The notes under the pieces: generated by a model | Databases searched by the model: none | What the model was told of the DNA's origin: nothing | The model's input: the letters and a program-made list of their open reading frames with translations, nothing else | Shown: positions 25,966 to 33,389 of the stretch, piece by piece | How the letters are laid out: the number at the start of each line of letters is the position of its first letter | Position numbering within the stretch: the first letter of the stretch is position 1 | Program-made: the position numbers and the translations under genes | Source: Streptomyces sp. WMMC940 | Lineage (GTDB): Bacteria; Actinomycetota; Actinomycetes; Streptomycetales; Streptomycetaceae | Direction: 5' to 3' | Length of the DNA stretch: 64,000 bases | Assembly: GCF_027460265.1 (NCBI RefSeq) | Contig: NZ_JAPZBC010000001.1 | Span: 3,929,001 to 3,993,000, forward strand

Positions 25966-26149
25966 GCCTGACATCAGCCGACCCATGAAGGGCAAGGCCG
26001 ACCCGCACTCCTCCGCAGCCGCCTGAACAGGCGAAACGAAGGCCCTTGACCGCTCAGCGGCCGGGGCTTTCGGGTGTGCCCTGGTCTCCGGACGGGTCAG
26101 GACGGGGGTGAATGCAACCAGAACTGCAACTACAGGAGTCAAGCCCTGG

Positions 26150-27571
26150 TCATGTCCTGCGCCAGGCGCTGAGCAACTCTTCGGGTCCGTACGCCGCCTG
26201 GAGCCCGGAACAGGTGGTCCCGTTGCGCGAGACCGCCACGAGCGGCGTGGGCTCGTCGGTGATCGCGGCCCGGTGCTTCTGCAGCGCGGCCAGGTCGTGG
26301 CTGTCGAACGCGGAGTTCTCCAGCCATTTGACCGAACCGAGGAAGAGCAGTTCCTTGGCCACTGGCTGCCGGTCTGCGCCCACCAGGTCGATTTCGACGT
26401 CGTTGCTGCGGGTCCAGTAACCGCCGATCGCCGGGGCGGCGGGCAGGAGCTCGTCCGGCAGGAGGCGGGCGAGGGATTCCCGGACGAGGGGTTCGACCGC
26501 GCGCCCCCGCCAGCTCGTCCACTGCTCCTTGATCCGGCTCAGCGTGAGATCCCCCCGCATCCGCTCGATCTCTGCCATGTGCGGGTCCAGGAACGCGAGC
26601 CAGAACCGGAGGTGGGGATCGGCCACGCGGTAGCGGCGCTCCTTGGATGATCTCAGCGAGAGGGGCAGTTCGGCCGCCACCACCCGTTTCTCGGTCAGGA
26701 CACCAGTGGCTCGGGTGAGAGTGGTGTGAGAGATGCCGCCCGCCGCACGTGCGATGTTGGTGAAGGTTCTCTCCCCACTTCCGATGGCCCGTAGGACTTC
26801 CCTGCTCATCGTCTGCGGTGGAAACTCCGCGGCCAGTGACCGCTCGGCGGAGACCAGTAGCGCCGAGATCGGGTCGTCCAGCGAGTGGCGGAGGAACTCC
26901 CAGACGTCGGCTCCGGGCCGCCACTCCGCACAGATCAGCGGAAGACCGCCCGTGATCAGGGCGGCGTCGAAGGCGGCGGCCGGCTCAAGACCGAGCACCT
27001 CGCCGATGTCGGCCGGGCTCAGCGGCCCCACGACCATTTCCCGGCCCCGCTGGTGGAAGGGGCGGTCGTAGCTGTTCAGCGCCTCCATCATCGACAGGTC
27101 GGAGCCGACCAGGAGAAGAAGTACGGGTTTGCGGCTCAGCAGACGGTCCCACGCCCGTTGGAGCATGCCCTCGAAGGCGTCGATGCGGTCCATCAGGTAC
27201 GGAATCTCGTCCATGACGACCACGCTCGGACTGTCGTCGGGAAGGATCTCCGCGAGCAGCCTGAACGCCGCATTCCACTGCTCTGGAGTCTCCTCCGAGA
27301 ACAGTTCCCGCTCCGGCAGGGTGGATCTGGCGACGGCGTCGAGCAACTCCACCAGCTCGTCCTCCGCCGTGCCGCCCGCCGCTGTGAAGAACAGGTACGG
27401 CACCTCGGTGCGGCGGAGGAATTCTTCGACGAGGCCGGACTTGCCGACCCGCCGGCGCCCACGGACGAGGATGCACTGCCCCGGCTTCGCCGAGCCGACG
27501 GCACCGTGGACCGACCGCAGGGCACTGCCGAGCACGGTCAGCTCGCGGTCCCGTCCGATGAAACGCCGCAT
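26150..27571 (-). CDS. ATP-binding protein, ATPase_2 domain with DUF234-like C-terminus
   Basis: The 473-residue protein starts MRRFIGRDRELTVLGSALRS. Walker A is GRRRVGKSG (~38-46), Walker B VVVMDEIPYL (~122-131), sensor GSDLSMM. A winged helix follows (RAIGSGERTFTNIARAAGGI, SHTTLTRATGVLTEKRVV) and then the DUF234-type PD-(D/E)XK-like domain (YWTRSNDVEIDLVGADR, LLFLGSVKW). In active nucleases the last motif is usually ExK; here it is SVK, so nuclease activity is doubtful. It may act as a molecular switch or regulator. A 13-bp dyad lies 18 bp upstream of its ATG. Confidence 0.83.
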   Translation of the reverse strand: MRRFIGRDRELTVLGSALRSVHGAVGSAKPGQCILVRGRRRVGKSGLVEEFLRRTEVPYLFFTAAGGTAEDELVELLDAVARSTLPERELFSEETPEQWNAAFRLLAEILPDDSPSVVVMDEIPYLMDRIDAFEGMLQRAWDRLLSRKPVLLLLVGSDLSMMEALNSYDRPFHQRGREMVVGPLSPADIGEVLGLEPAAAFDAALITGGLPLICAEWRPGADVWEFLRHSLDDPISALLVSAERSLAAEFPPQTMSREVLRAIGSGERTFTNIARAAGGISHTTLTRATGVLTEKRVVAAELPLSLRSSKERRYRVADPHLRFWLAFLDPHMAEIERMRGDLTLSRIKEQWTSWRGRAVEPLVRESLARLLPDELLPAAPAIGGYWTRSNDVEIDLVGADRQPVAKELLFLGSVKWLENSAFDSHDLAALQKHRAAITDEPTPLVAVSRNGTTCSGLQAAYGPEELLSAWRRT

Positions 27572-27588
27572 ACAAGCCTCCCGCGAGC

Positions 27589-27627
27589 AATGGTATCGGC
27601 AGAGTTACTATTGCTGCCGATACCATT
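27589..27627. promoter_or_regulatory. Perfect 13-bp inverted repeat upstream of the ATPase gene
   Basis: AATGGTATCGGCA (27589-27601) and TGCCGATACCATT (27615-27627) are exact complements separated by 13 bp. They fill the space between the helicase/WYL stop (27633) and the ATPase start (27571), which fits an operator or a hairpin between the two minus-strand genes. The sequence is AT-richer than its surroundings. Confidence 0.65.
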
Positions 27628-27632
27628 TCTGC

Positions 27633-30068
27633 TCAGTCAGGCGTGACGCTCATGACACTGTGGATGCGGGAGAGGGTGAAAACGCGCTCGGCGTCCCGAA
27701 GGTGGCACCAGGCTTCGAGGTAGGGCGGATCGAGGCCCAGGCGGCTGAGGGTGCGCACGGTGCGGTTGCCCGAGGTGGCGACGTACTCGACGGTGATGGC
27801 CCGACCGGCGTCGATGGCGTGGGCGAGCTGGCGGATATCGCTGTACGGCAGGCGCTTCGCCCATCCCGCGACGATCTCCTCCGTGTCAGTGGCGAAGGGC
27901 CCCCCGCCCTCGTGTGGTGCCGGTTCGGGAGTCGTGGCCGGGGCGGCCAGCAGCCGGGTCGCCAACGTGCTCGGGTCGAGGGTGGCGGATTCCTTCGCCG
28001 TGCTCGTGGCAGCGGTCCGGCCGCCACCCCTCGCCCCGGAGCCGCGCGGAGCCGGAACGGCAGCGGCGGCCCTGCGAGGTTGGGCCTTTTCGATGCGCAC
28101 TGTGCCTTCGGCGGTCTCGGCGACGGGGGCGTATCCCTCGGCCCGGAGTGCGGCGAGGGTCGTGTCGAGCGGGCTGCGGCTGATCAGCACCGTCGGCGCC
28201 AACTGTCGTAGTCCGAGCCGCGCGAGCCTGCGGTGGGCGGCGAGTTCGGCCAGGAGGGCGGGCTCGTCGCCGTGGAGGACGCAGGCGGCGAGGGCGACTC
28301 GTACACGCCCATGGGCTCGTGCGGTGTCGGCGATCAGGTATGACAGCGGCTGTGGCAGCGGCCCGGTGGCGACGGCCTCCAGGTCGGCAGTGATGTCCTC
28401 GGGGGTGCGCCCGGCGTCCAGGGCCCGGCGGATGCTGCCGGCGCTGAACCGCCACACCGATGCTGTGCCGCTGGTCTCCCGGTCGGCGACGGACTCCAGC
28501 AGCGAGGCCAGCTGCGTGGACGGGGTGCCGGTGACGACGGCGGTGAGGTCGGCGCCGATCCGGGCCGTCGCGGTGGCCGAGGGCAGCAGCCGCCGACACT
28601 CGATGCCCAGCCTCTCTGTGTCGCCGGTCCGCAGGTGGATGCCGATGGCGGACAGAGCACCGCGTGCGAGCACGCCGAGGAGTTCGGCCTCACGGATCAC
28701 GGCGGCGAACGGCGCTCCGTCCGGCGACGAGTCGGCGAAGGGGCGGTACCAGGCGATCAGCAGCCCCAGATCCGACGCGCCCTGCACGCCCTGCCCTGCC
28801 GGGAGCCGCTCGGCTGCGGCCAGCAGGCCGTGGCGGGCCTGCACACAGCCGTTGCACGGCGGTGCGGCGGCGAGGGCGGGGAGCGCTTTGTCGTCCTCGT
28901 CGCGCGCCTGGGTGGGGGTGAGCGGCAGGTTCCGCCATGCCTGGAGCAGTACGGCGAACTGCTCCGGGGGTTCCTGTGCCGCCCAGGCGTCGTATGCCTC
29001 GGTGGGTGCCACGCGATCGCCGTCGCGGGCCAGCAGGCCGGCGGCGTACGCGACCTCCAGGGTGAGGCGTACGACGGCGTCGTCGGCCTGGGCGGCCTTG
29101 CCGATCCGTGCCAGTTCACGCGCACCGATCCCGCCGGACTTCAGCCGGGCCGGTGCGGTCGCCGAGCAGGCGGACAGGACCGAGGTGGCCCCGGCGGTGA
29201 ACGCCGAGGCGGCGGCCGACGCCTCGTGGTCGACATCCTTCGGGGCAACGGGCGCCAAGCCCACGGAAGGCGGCACGGGCTGGAACGGGGCGTGCCAGCC
29301 GGGCCCCCGCAGCGCGAGCGCCACCTCGGCGGCCATACGGGCCGGGCCGTACCGGTGACGGTCCTGGACCAGCAACCCCCGTTCCAGTGCCCATCGAGCG
29401 CCCGGTTCGGGATCGGGGCCCGGACTCCCGAACATGACGAACCGCGCGGGCCTCGCGGGCCCGGCCCCCGCTCGGCCTTCGAGCAGCTTCCGAGTCGCCG
29501 CAGGGGCCTCGGCGACCACGGAGAGGATCCGTTCCGGGTCGCTGTGGTGTTCCACCAGCGCGGCCAGCCGCTGCGACTTGCTGCTCGGCGGCTTGACGCC
29601 CAGTGCAGCCAGCATTCCGCGCAGCTCGTCCGAGGTCGAGCCGACGAGTAGTTCCTCCAGCTGGGCATCCAGACCCAGGGGCGCGTCCCACGCCTTCCGC
29701 AGCGGCCCGGCCATGCGGAGCTTCCCCGCGCCGTCCGGCCAGACCAGAGCATGATCGGCCAGGGCCTCCAGTACGGCCTCCAGTTCGTGGATGGTGTCGT
29801 CGTCGGCCGCTCCCAGCAGCTTCGCCAGGGCATCGCGCGACGCGGGCGCACGCAGCGCCGCCAGCGCTTCGGCAGCCTGGAGATGCGGCAGTGCGAGCCG
29901 CGGCAGGGCAAGCGCCACCGATCCCGGACGCTGAAGACGGTCGGCGAGTTCCCCTATCGAGCGCGGCTCCGGAGTGGCCGCCGCGTCCCTCCGCGTCTCG
30001 AGCACGCGTGCCAGACGAGAGCCGGCGAGGCTGCCCAGCCAAGTCGCCAGCGTAGATCGGGACTTCAT
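27633..30068 (-). CDS. Helicase-associated (XPB/Ssl2-like) protein with C-terminal WYL domain
   Basis: The 811-residue protein starts at ATG 30068 (MKSRSTLATWLGSLAGSRLA). It is largely helical with winged-helix parts (LELSELAD-like LQAAEALAALRAPASRDALA, ARELARIGKAAQADDAVVRL). Residues ~640-690 hold the Helicase_C_3/XPB-like motif LAPTVLISRSPLDTTLAALR. The last ~75 residues are a WYL domain (DIRQLAHAIDAGRAITVEYV ... CHLRDAERVFTLSRI). No Walker A is present, so it is not itself a helicase motor. WYL domains sense nucleic acid or ligands. Probably a conserved actinobacterial DNA-linked regulator. The gene sits just outside the tRNA-Ser element. Confidence 0.85.
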   Translation of the reverse strand: MKSRSTLATWLGSLAGSRLARVLETRRDAAATPEPRSIGELADRLQRPGSVALALPRLALPHLQAAEALAALRAPASRDALAKLLGAADDDTIHELEAVLEALADHALVWPDGAGKLRMAGPLRKAWDAPLGLDAQLEELLVGSTSDELRGMLAALGVKPPSSKSQRLAALVEHHSDPERILSVVAEAPAATRKLLEGRAGAGPARPARFVMFGSPGPDPEPGARWALERGLLVQDRHRYGPARMAAEVALALRGPGWHAPFQPVPPSVGLAPVAPKDVDHEASAAASAFTAGATSVLSACSATAPARLKSGGIGARELARIGKAAQADDAVVRLTLEVAYAAGLLARDGDRVAPTEAYDAWAAQEPPEQFAVLLQAWRNLPLTPTQARDEDDKALPALAAAPPCNGCVQARHGLLAAAERLPAGQGVQGASDLGLLIAWYRPFADSSPDGAPFAAVIREAELLGVLARGALSAIGIHLRTGDTERLGIECRRLLPSATATARIGADLTAVVTGTPSTQLASLLESVADRETSGTASVWRFSAGSIRRALDAGRTPEDITADLEAVATGPLPQPLSYLIADTARAHGRVRVALAACVLHGDEPALLAELAAHRRLARLGLRQLAPTVLISRSPLDTTLAALRAEGYAPVAETAEGTVRIEKAQPRRAAAAVPAPRGSGARGGGRTAATSTAKESATLDPSTLATRLLAAPATTPEPAPHEGGGPFATDTEEIVAGWAKRLPYSDIRQLAHAIDAGRAITVEYVATSGNRTVRTLSRLGLDPPYLEAWCHLRDAERVFTLSRIHSVMSVTPD

Positions 30069-30270
30069 GCCGGGGCACCTCGCGAGATCTGGTCCATGGC
30101 AGCGGGGAGACCCGCCGCGGGGACTCAAGGATGTCGTACGCCTGCGATCCGCAGATGCCGTACGGGACAGGACTCCTTCGTTGGTGGGCGCCGGCAACCG
30201 CGAGGCGGCGGGAGCGGGGCTACCCGATCATCCGGAAAACCTGAATTGGGTGCATGCAAAGGCAACCAGA

Positions 30271-30319
30271 GCACGACGAGAAGCCGAGCCGCGATCTGCG
30301 GCTCGGCTTCTCGTCGTGC
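30271..30319 (-). terminator. 22-bp perfect hairpin, probably the original tRNA-Ser terminator
   Basis: Bases 30271-30292 pair without mismatch with 30298-30319 around a GATCT loop. It lies 6 bp beyond the left 62-bp tRNA repeat on the 3' side (minus strand), where the terminator of the uninterrupted tRNA gene would have been. Confidence 0.75.
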
Positions 30320-30325
30320 CTGTTC

Positions 30326-30387
30326 AGGCACTGGCGGAGGATACGAGATTCGAACTCGTGAGGGGTTGCCCCCAACACGCTTTCCAA
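30326..30387 (-). repeat. Left attachment repeat (62 bp, partial copy of tRNA-Ser(GGA) 3' half)
   Basis: This stretch is identical over 62 bp to 34890-34951, the 3' part of the tRNA-Ser gene including T arm, variable arm and part of the anticodon arm. Identity stops sharply on the right. It is the att duplication expected when a tyrosine-recombinase element enters a tRNA gene and restores it at the far end. Confidence 0.9.
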
Positions 30388-30603
30388 ATGTTCGTACACC
30401 CGTACGGCTGGGGTCGTGGGTGTCCTGACCTGCGGCGGAGCGGTTGAGTCGGCCCCGTCCGGACAGCTCCGGACGGGGGCGAATGAGACCGGAACTGAGA
30501 CCAGGCAGCCTGGGTTCGGCGGGATCCAGCTTGCGGGGCGGCCGACCAGCCTAGGCTTGTCCTCAGGTATGGGCCCGCGGACCGCTTCGTGGAGGAGTCG
30601 CTC

Positions 30604-30981
30604 ATGAGTACTGCCCCGAACCTCCCACTGCCGCCCCGTCGACCTGAAGATCCGTATCAGCTCCGGACGATTCGGGAGATCCGGGAGTCCTTGCCCGAGC
30701 GACAGCTCGGTCACTTCGACTCCGAACTCGCCGACACCGACGTCGACGCCCTTCCGGAGATGCTTCACCGCTGGGCCACCCTCGGCAGTGACGGATTTCT
30801 TGCTCGGCTTGAGTCGGCCCCATTCGAGGGCCTGGAGTTCGGACAGCGTTCCTACGACGATGCGGCGAGTGATCTATCTGCTCGACACCAACGTGGTCTG
30901 CGAGATCACCACTCGGCCGAAGCCCGGCCCCGGCTGTCGTGGCCTGGGCCCGTTCGGTCCCGTCTACCGACCTCTACCTGA
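30604..30981 (+). CDS. Hypothetical protein, possible antitoxin remnant upstream of a PIN toxin
   Basis: The 125-residue frame starts at ATG 30604 (RBS GGAGGA): MSTAPNLPLPPRRPEDPYQL, IREIRESLPERQLGHFDSEL, LPEMLHRWATLGSDGFLARL. The first ~90 residues look like a genuine small helical protein. The last ~35 overlap the PIN-toxin remnant in another frame, so its native end was probably near 30865 and has been shifted. The order small protein then PIN toxin fits a VapBC-like module. I do not recognise the family. Confidence 0.5.
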   Translation: MSTAPNLPLPPRRPEDPYQLRTIREIRESLPERQLGHFDSELADTDVDALPEMLHRWATLGSDGFLARLESAPFEGLEFGQRSYDDAASDLSARHQRGLRDHHSAEARPRLSWPGPVRSRLPTST

Positions 30982-31004
30982 GTGTCATGGAGTACGAGGG
31001 CTGA
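30860..31004 (+). pseudogene. Truncated, frameshifted PIN-domain (VapC-like) toxin
   Basis: The frame starts MRRVIYLLDTNVVCEITTRP with the first PIN acidic motif (LDTN). At a run of four C (30928-30931) one base too many shifts it; removing it gives PAVVAWARSVPSTDLYLSVM and then an early stop at 31002. Normal VapC proteins have ~130 residues; only ~48 remain and the second and third acidic motifs are lost, so it is not an active RNase. Confidence 0.7.
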
Positions 31005-31489
31005 CCTGCGGGCGGATGCGCGAGCCCTCGCGAGATCGACTTCGCGGAAGATCTGCGCCGGGGCGCGGGGTGCCGTGGAAAGCCTGGCCGGTGTGCCAAG
31101 GCACGTCGTGAGGCTGAGCCTGTACTTCCGTCCGGTGTGGCCGTAGCCGTTCGGGTTGCCCTGCGCTCGGGTTGGATTCCGACGGCTCCGGGTTCCACCT
31201 CCCACTTGGATCAGTCCGCCGGCTTCACGCCTTCGCCTTGAACACGGCTGGGAATCAGGGTGCTTGTGCCTCAGCCGACGACAGTCCGCCACGATGGCGG
31301 GTTCGCCGACCGATCAGGCGCGCGTGTGCCTCGCTGCACCCCCACCGGCCTCAGCCACGCTGCTGACCGTCAGCCAGAGAAGCCGCGGCGGCCAGTCTGT
31401 GTGCACGCCACCTGAGCCATCAGCTTGGGAAGTCTGAGTTTTCCGTTGGCAGGTACGTCACTTACCTGCGGTGGAGTGCTATGGGGGAT
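31005..31489. other. Gene-free stretch inside the element
   Basis: About 480 bp of mixed GC content with no frame that I can support. Short frames on both strands lack family motifs. It may contain decayed sequence from earlier insertions. Confidence 0.4.
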
Positions 31490-31789
31490 CTGACCGGCGG
31501 CGCCCTGCTCCAACGCGGCCCGGACCATCTCGACCTTGGTGTCGTCCAGCTTGGGTGGGCGTCCGGTGGCTGCCCGCCTCCGCAGGCCCGAAGCACCATC
31601 TTGCTCCCACACCCGCCGCCAACGCCGCACACTCTCGGCACACACCCCCACCGCCCTCGCGATCTCCGCATTCGAGACGCCGCCCTCGAACAACTCGACT
31701 GCCCGAACACGACGCGCCTCCGCCAACTGAGGCCGCGACAAAGGAGGAAGGGAGGAGCCGGCAACCGAAGGGGGAGGTTGATATGCCAC
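31490..31789 (-). mobile_element. IS630-like transposase N-terminal fragment
   Basis: From GTG 31789 the minus strand encodes a helix-turn-helix transposase N-terminus: LSRPQLAEARRVRAVELFEG, SNAEIARAVGVCAESVRRWR, RRVWEQDGASGLRRRAATGR, PPKLDDTKVEMVRAALEQGA. This matches the HTH_29/32 start of IS630-type transposases. It then runs out of family; the DDE catalytic domain is absent. The fragment abuts the degenerate NDT-like copy at 31846. Confidence 0.7.
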
Positions 31790-31845
31790 CCCGGCAACCT
31801 CCCACCCACACAGCCACCACACCCACCGAACTTACAAAAAGATCA

Positions 31846-31925
31846 GTAGAGTCGCTTCTTGAGCCAGTATCGGTCAGGTATCGTTTCAAAATGATACGAG
31901 TCGATCAGATAGCGAGAAGGACGGC
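31846..31925 (+). pseudogene. Degenerate fragment of a second NDT/TIR-like gene
   Basis: The forward frame reads ESLLEPVSVRYRFKMIRVDQ-IARRTARL, aligning with residues ~31-58 of the intact protein at 31958 (LELLLEPVFSSYRFRVVRAD). At base level 31846-31919 and 32051-32124 look roughly three-quarters identical by eye. The start and the rest of the gene are missing: the upstream side is the IS630-like fragment and the frame stops near 31947. It is a paralogue, not a recent copy. Confidence 0.65.
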
Positions 31926-31957
31926 CAGGCTAACGCACCCTAGGTAAAGTCAACCGC

Positions 31958-33211
31958 ATGACTGAGCAGTCTCAAGAGATGCCGACATGCTTCGTGATTT
32001 CTCCCATTGGGGGCGAAGACTCCGACGTGCGGATGGCTGCGGATGACTTCCTAGAGTTGCTTCTTGAACCGGTATTTTCCAGCTATCGCTTCAGAGTGGT
32101 ACGCGCCGATCGGATGGCGACACCGACTGCCATTACGACGGACATTGTTCGCCTTGTCCAGGAGGCGGAGCTTTGCATCATCGATCTGACTGGCCATAAT
32201 GCGAATGTATTCTACGAGTGCGGTCGCAGGCATGAGACTGGTCGGCCGTTCATTCAAATGGTGTCGAAGAATTGGGAAGAGAGACTCCCTTTCGATGTCG
32301 CCGGAATTCGCACGCTGACCTACGATCTAAGTAACCCGCGGGCCGTTCTAGCATCTCAGACTGCGCTTCGTGCATTCATTGACGCTATTGCGAGTGGGGA
32401 GGTTGATCAGAGGTCTACGGGGGCGTCCATGTCCACGGTCGCGCAGAGCCTTCAGAGAATCGAGCGGAAACTCGATACGCTAACTTCGGCTCGTAGTCGA
32501 TTCTCTGCCTCAGAACACTCCAGGGACAATTTGGACCTGCTGGTCATGTCGCCCCGAGAAGCTTGGTATACCTGTATGCGAGCGGGCGACCTCGTTGGCG
32601 CGACGGCGCAGTTGGACCGACTCAAGCGGGCGGGTGACTCGAAAGAATATCTAGCGGCCGTCGGCCTTCTGCTTGCCGCTGGCCACGAAGAGGCCTTTCC
32701 CCGCATGGAAAGCGAGATTAACACATTAGTGGATCGCGCCGATGCTGGTGAGCTCGATGACCAAGGCTGGGCTGCATTCGCTGCCGCATTGGCTGGTCTT
32801 CGGGGCTTTTTCGCAAATTATGGTCGCGCGCGAGAAGGTGTCACCTACGTCAGGAGGCTAATCTCGCGACTCCCTGACGATGGTGAACATTCTGAGGAAC
32901 TCGCAAGAATGTATAACATCGTTGGCATGCTGGCATGGGTTTGCAAGGATTTCGATACTGTTATCGAATACACGTCGCGAGCCTTCAGTAAATTTGACGG
33001 AGAGCCAGCATACGTCTACAACTTGCTTTTGGCGTACAAGGAGACGCGCGGGCAGGATGACCCCGCATTTCAACAGTGGCTTGACCGACTCGCCGCGTAC
33101 GATCGACTGCCTCCCGAACACCAGGAATACCTTGCGGAACATGGACGGGCCTACTCTGGCGGAACAATCAAGGAATCTCCGGAAGGTGTGAAAGGTGACC
33201 ACTCAACTTGA
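31958..33211 (+). CDS. NDT/TIR-like nucleotide-cleaving enzyme with TPR-like C-terminal region (candidate defence signal producer)
   Basis: The 417-residue protein has an N-terminal Rossmann-like domain (~10-125): CFVISPIGGEDSDVR, YRFRVVRADRM, IVRLVQEAELCIIDLTGHNA, NVFYECGRRHETGRPFI (Glu87 in YECG is the likely nucleophile by analogy with nucleoside 2-deoxyribosyltransferases) and RLPFDVAGIRTLTYDL. Residues ~158-175 are a short coiled coil and ~190-400 a helical TPR-like region. Families of this sort cleave nucleotides and occur in bacterial conflict systems. Codons are AT-ending compared with neighbours and include a TTA (32726), so translation may depend on bldA. It is apparently coupled, through a 64-codon frame, to the TM-Macro gene. 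NAD+ as substrate is an inference. Confidence 0.8.
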   Translation: MTEQSQEMPTCFVISPIGGEDSDVRMAADDFLELLLEPVFSSYRFRVVRADRMATPTAITTDIVRLVQEAELCIIDLTGHNANVFYECGRRHETGRPFIQMVSKNWEERLPFDVAGIRTLTYDLSNPRAVLASQTALRAFIDAIASGEVDQRSTGASMSTVAQSLQRIERKLDTLTSARSRFSASEHSRDNLDLLVMSPREAWYTCMRAGDLVGATAQLDRLKRAGDSKEYLAAVGLLLAAGHEEAFPRMESEINTLVDRADAGELDDQGWAAFAAALAGLRGFFANYGRAREGVTYVRRLISRLPDDGEHSEELARMYNIVGMLAWVCKDFDTVIEYTSRAFSKFDGEPAYVYNLLLAYKETRGQDDPAFQQWLDRLAAYDRLPPEHQEYLAEHGRAYSGGTIKESPEGVKGDHST

Positions 33212-33389
33212 ACTCTTGAAGCTGTTAGCGTGGGGGACAGGCCGGTCCCTGTGGGGAATCCGTCATCGATATCCGGTGGAGGCGGAGACGGTCGCCCCGA
33301 TTAGTCGACCGCCATCCATCGGTAAAGGGCCACTCATGCACCGGTGCTGGCCGACTTTTGATAGACACAGTTACAAGGTGACACCTTGA
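33195..33389 (+). CDS. 64-residue bridging ORF between the NDT-like and TM-Macro genes
   Basis: GTG 33195 lies inside the end of the NDT-like gene with GGAAGG 8 nt upstream. The frame runs MTTQLELLKLLAWGTGRSLW to a stop at 33387-33389 that overlaps the TTG start of the TM-Macro gene (TTGA). Overlap on both sides and the good RBS argue for translation and coupling. It carries a TTA codon. The peptide has no recognised domain; it may be a real small component or only a coupling device. Confidence 0.45.
   Translation: MTTQLELLKLLAWGTGRSLWGIRHRYPVEAETVAPISRPPSIGKGPLMHRCWPTFDRHSYKVTP

Noticed and set aside
31005..31489. Possible group II intron or retron-like sequence inside the element
   Set aside because: I looked for intron ends and a domain V-like motif and for reverse transcriptase residues; none was convincing.
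31471..31820. Forward frame across the IS630-like fragment
   Set aside because: It is the antisense shadow of the transposase fragment; only its last part (from 31846) has meaning, as the NDT-like remnant.
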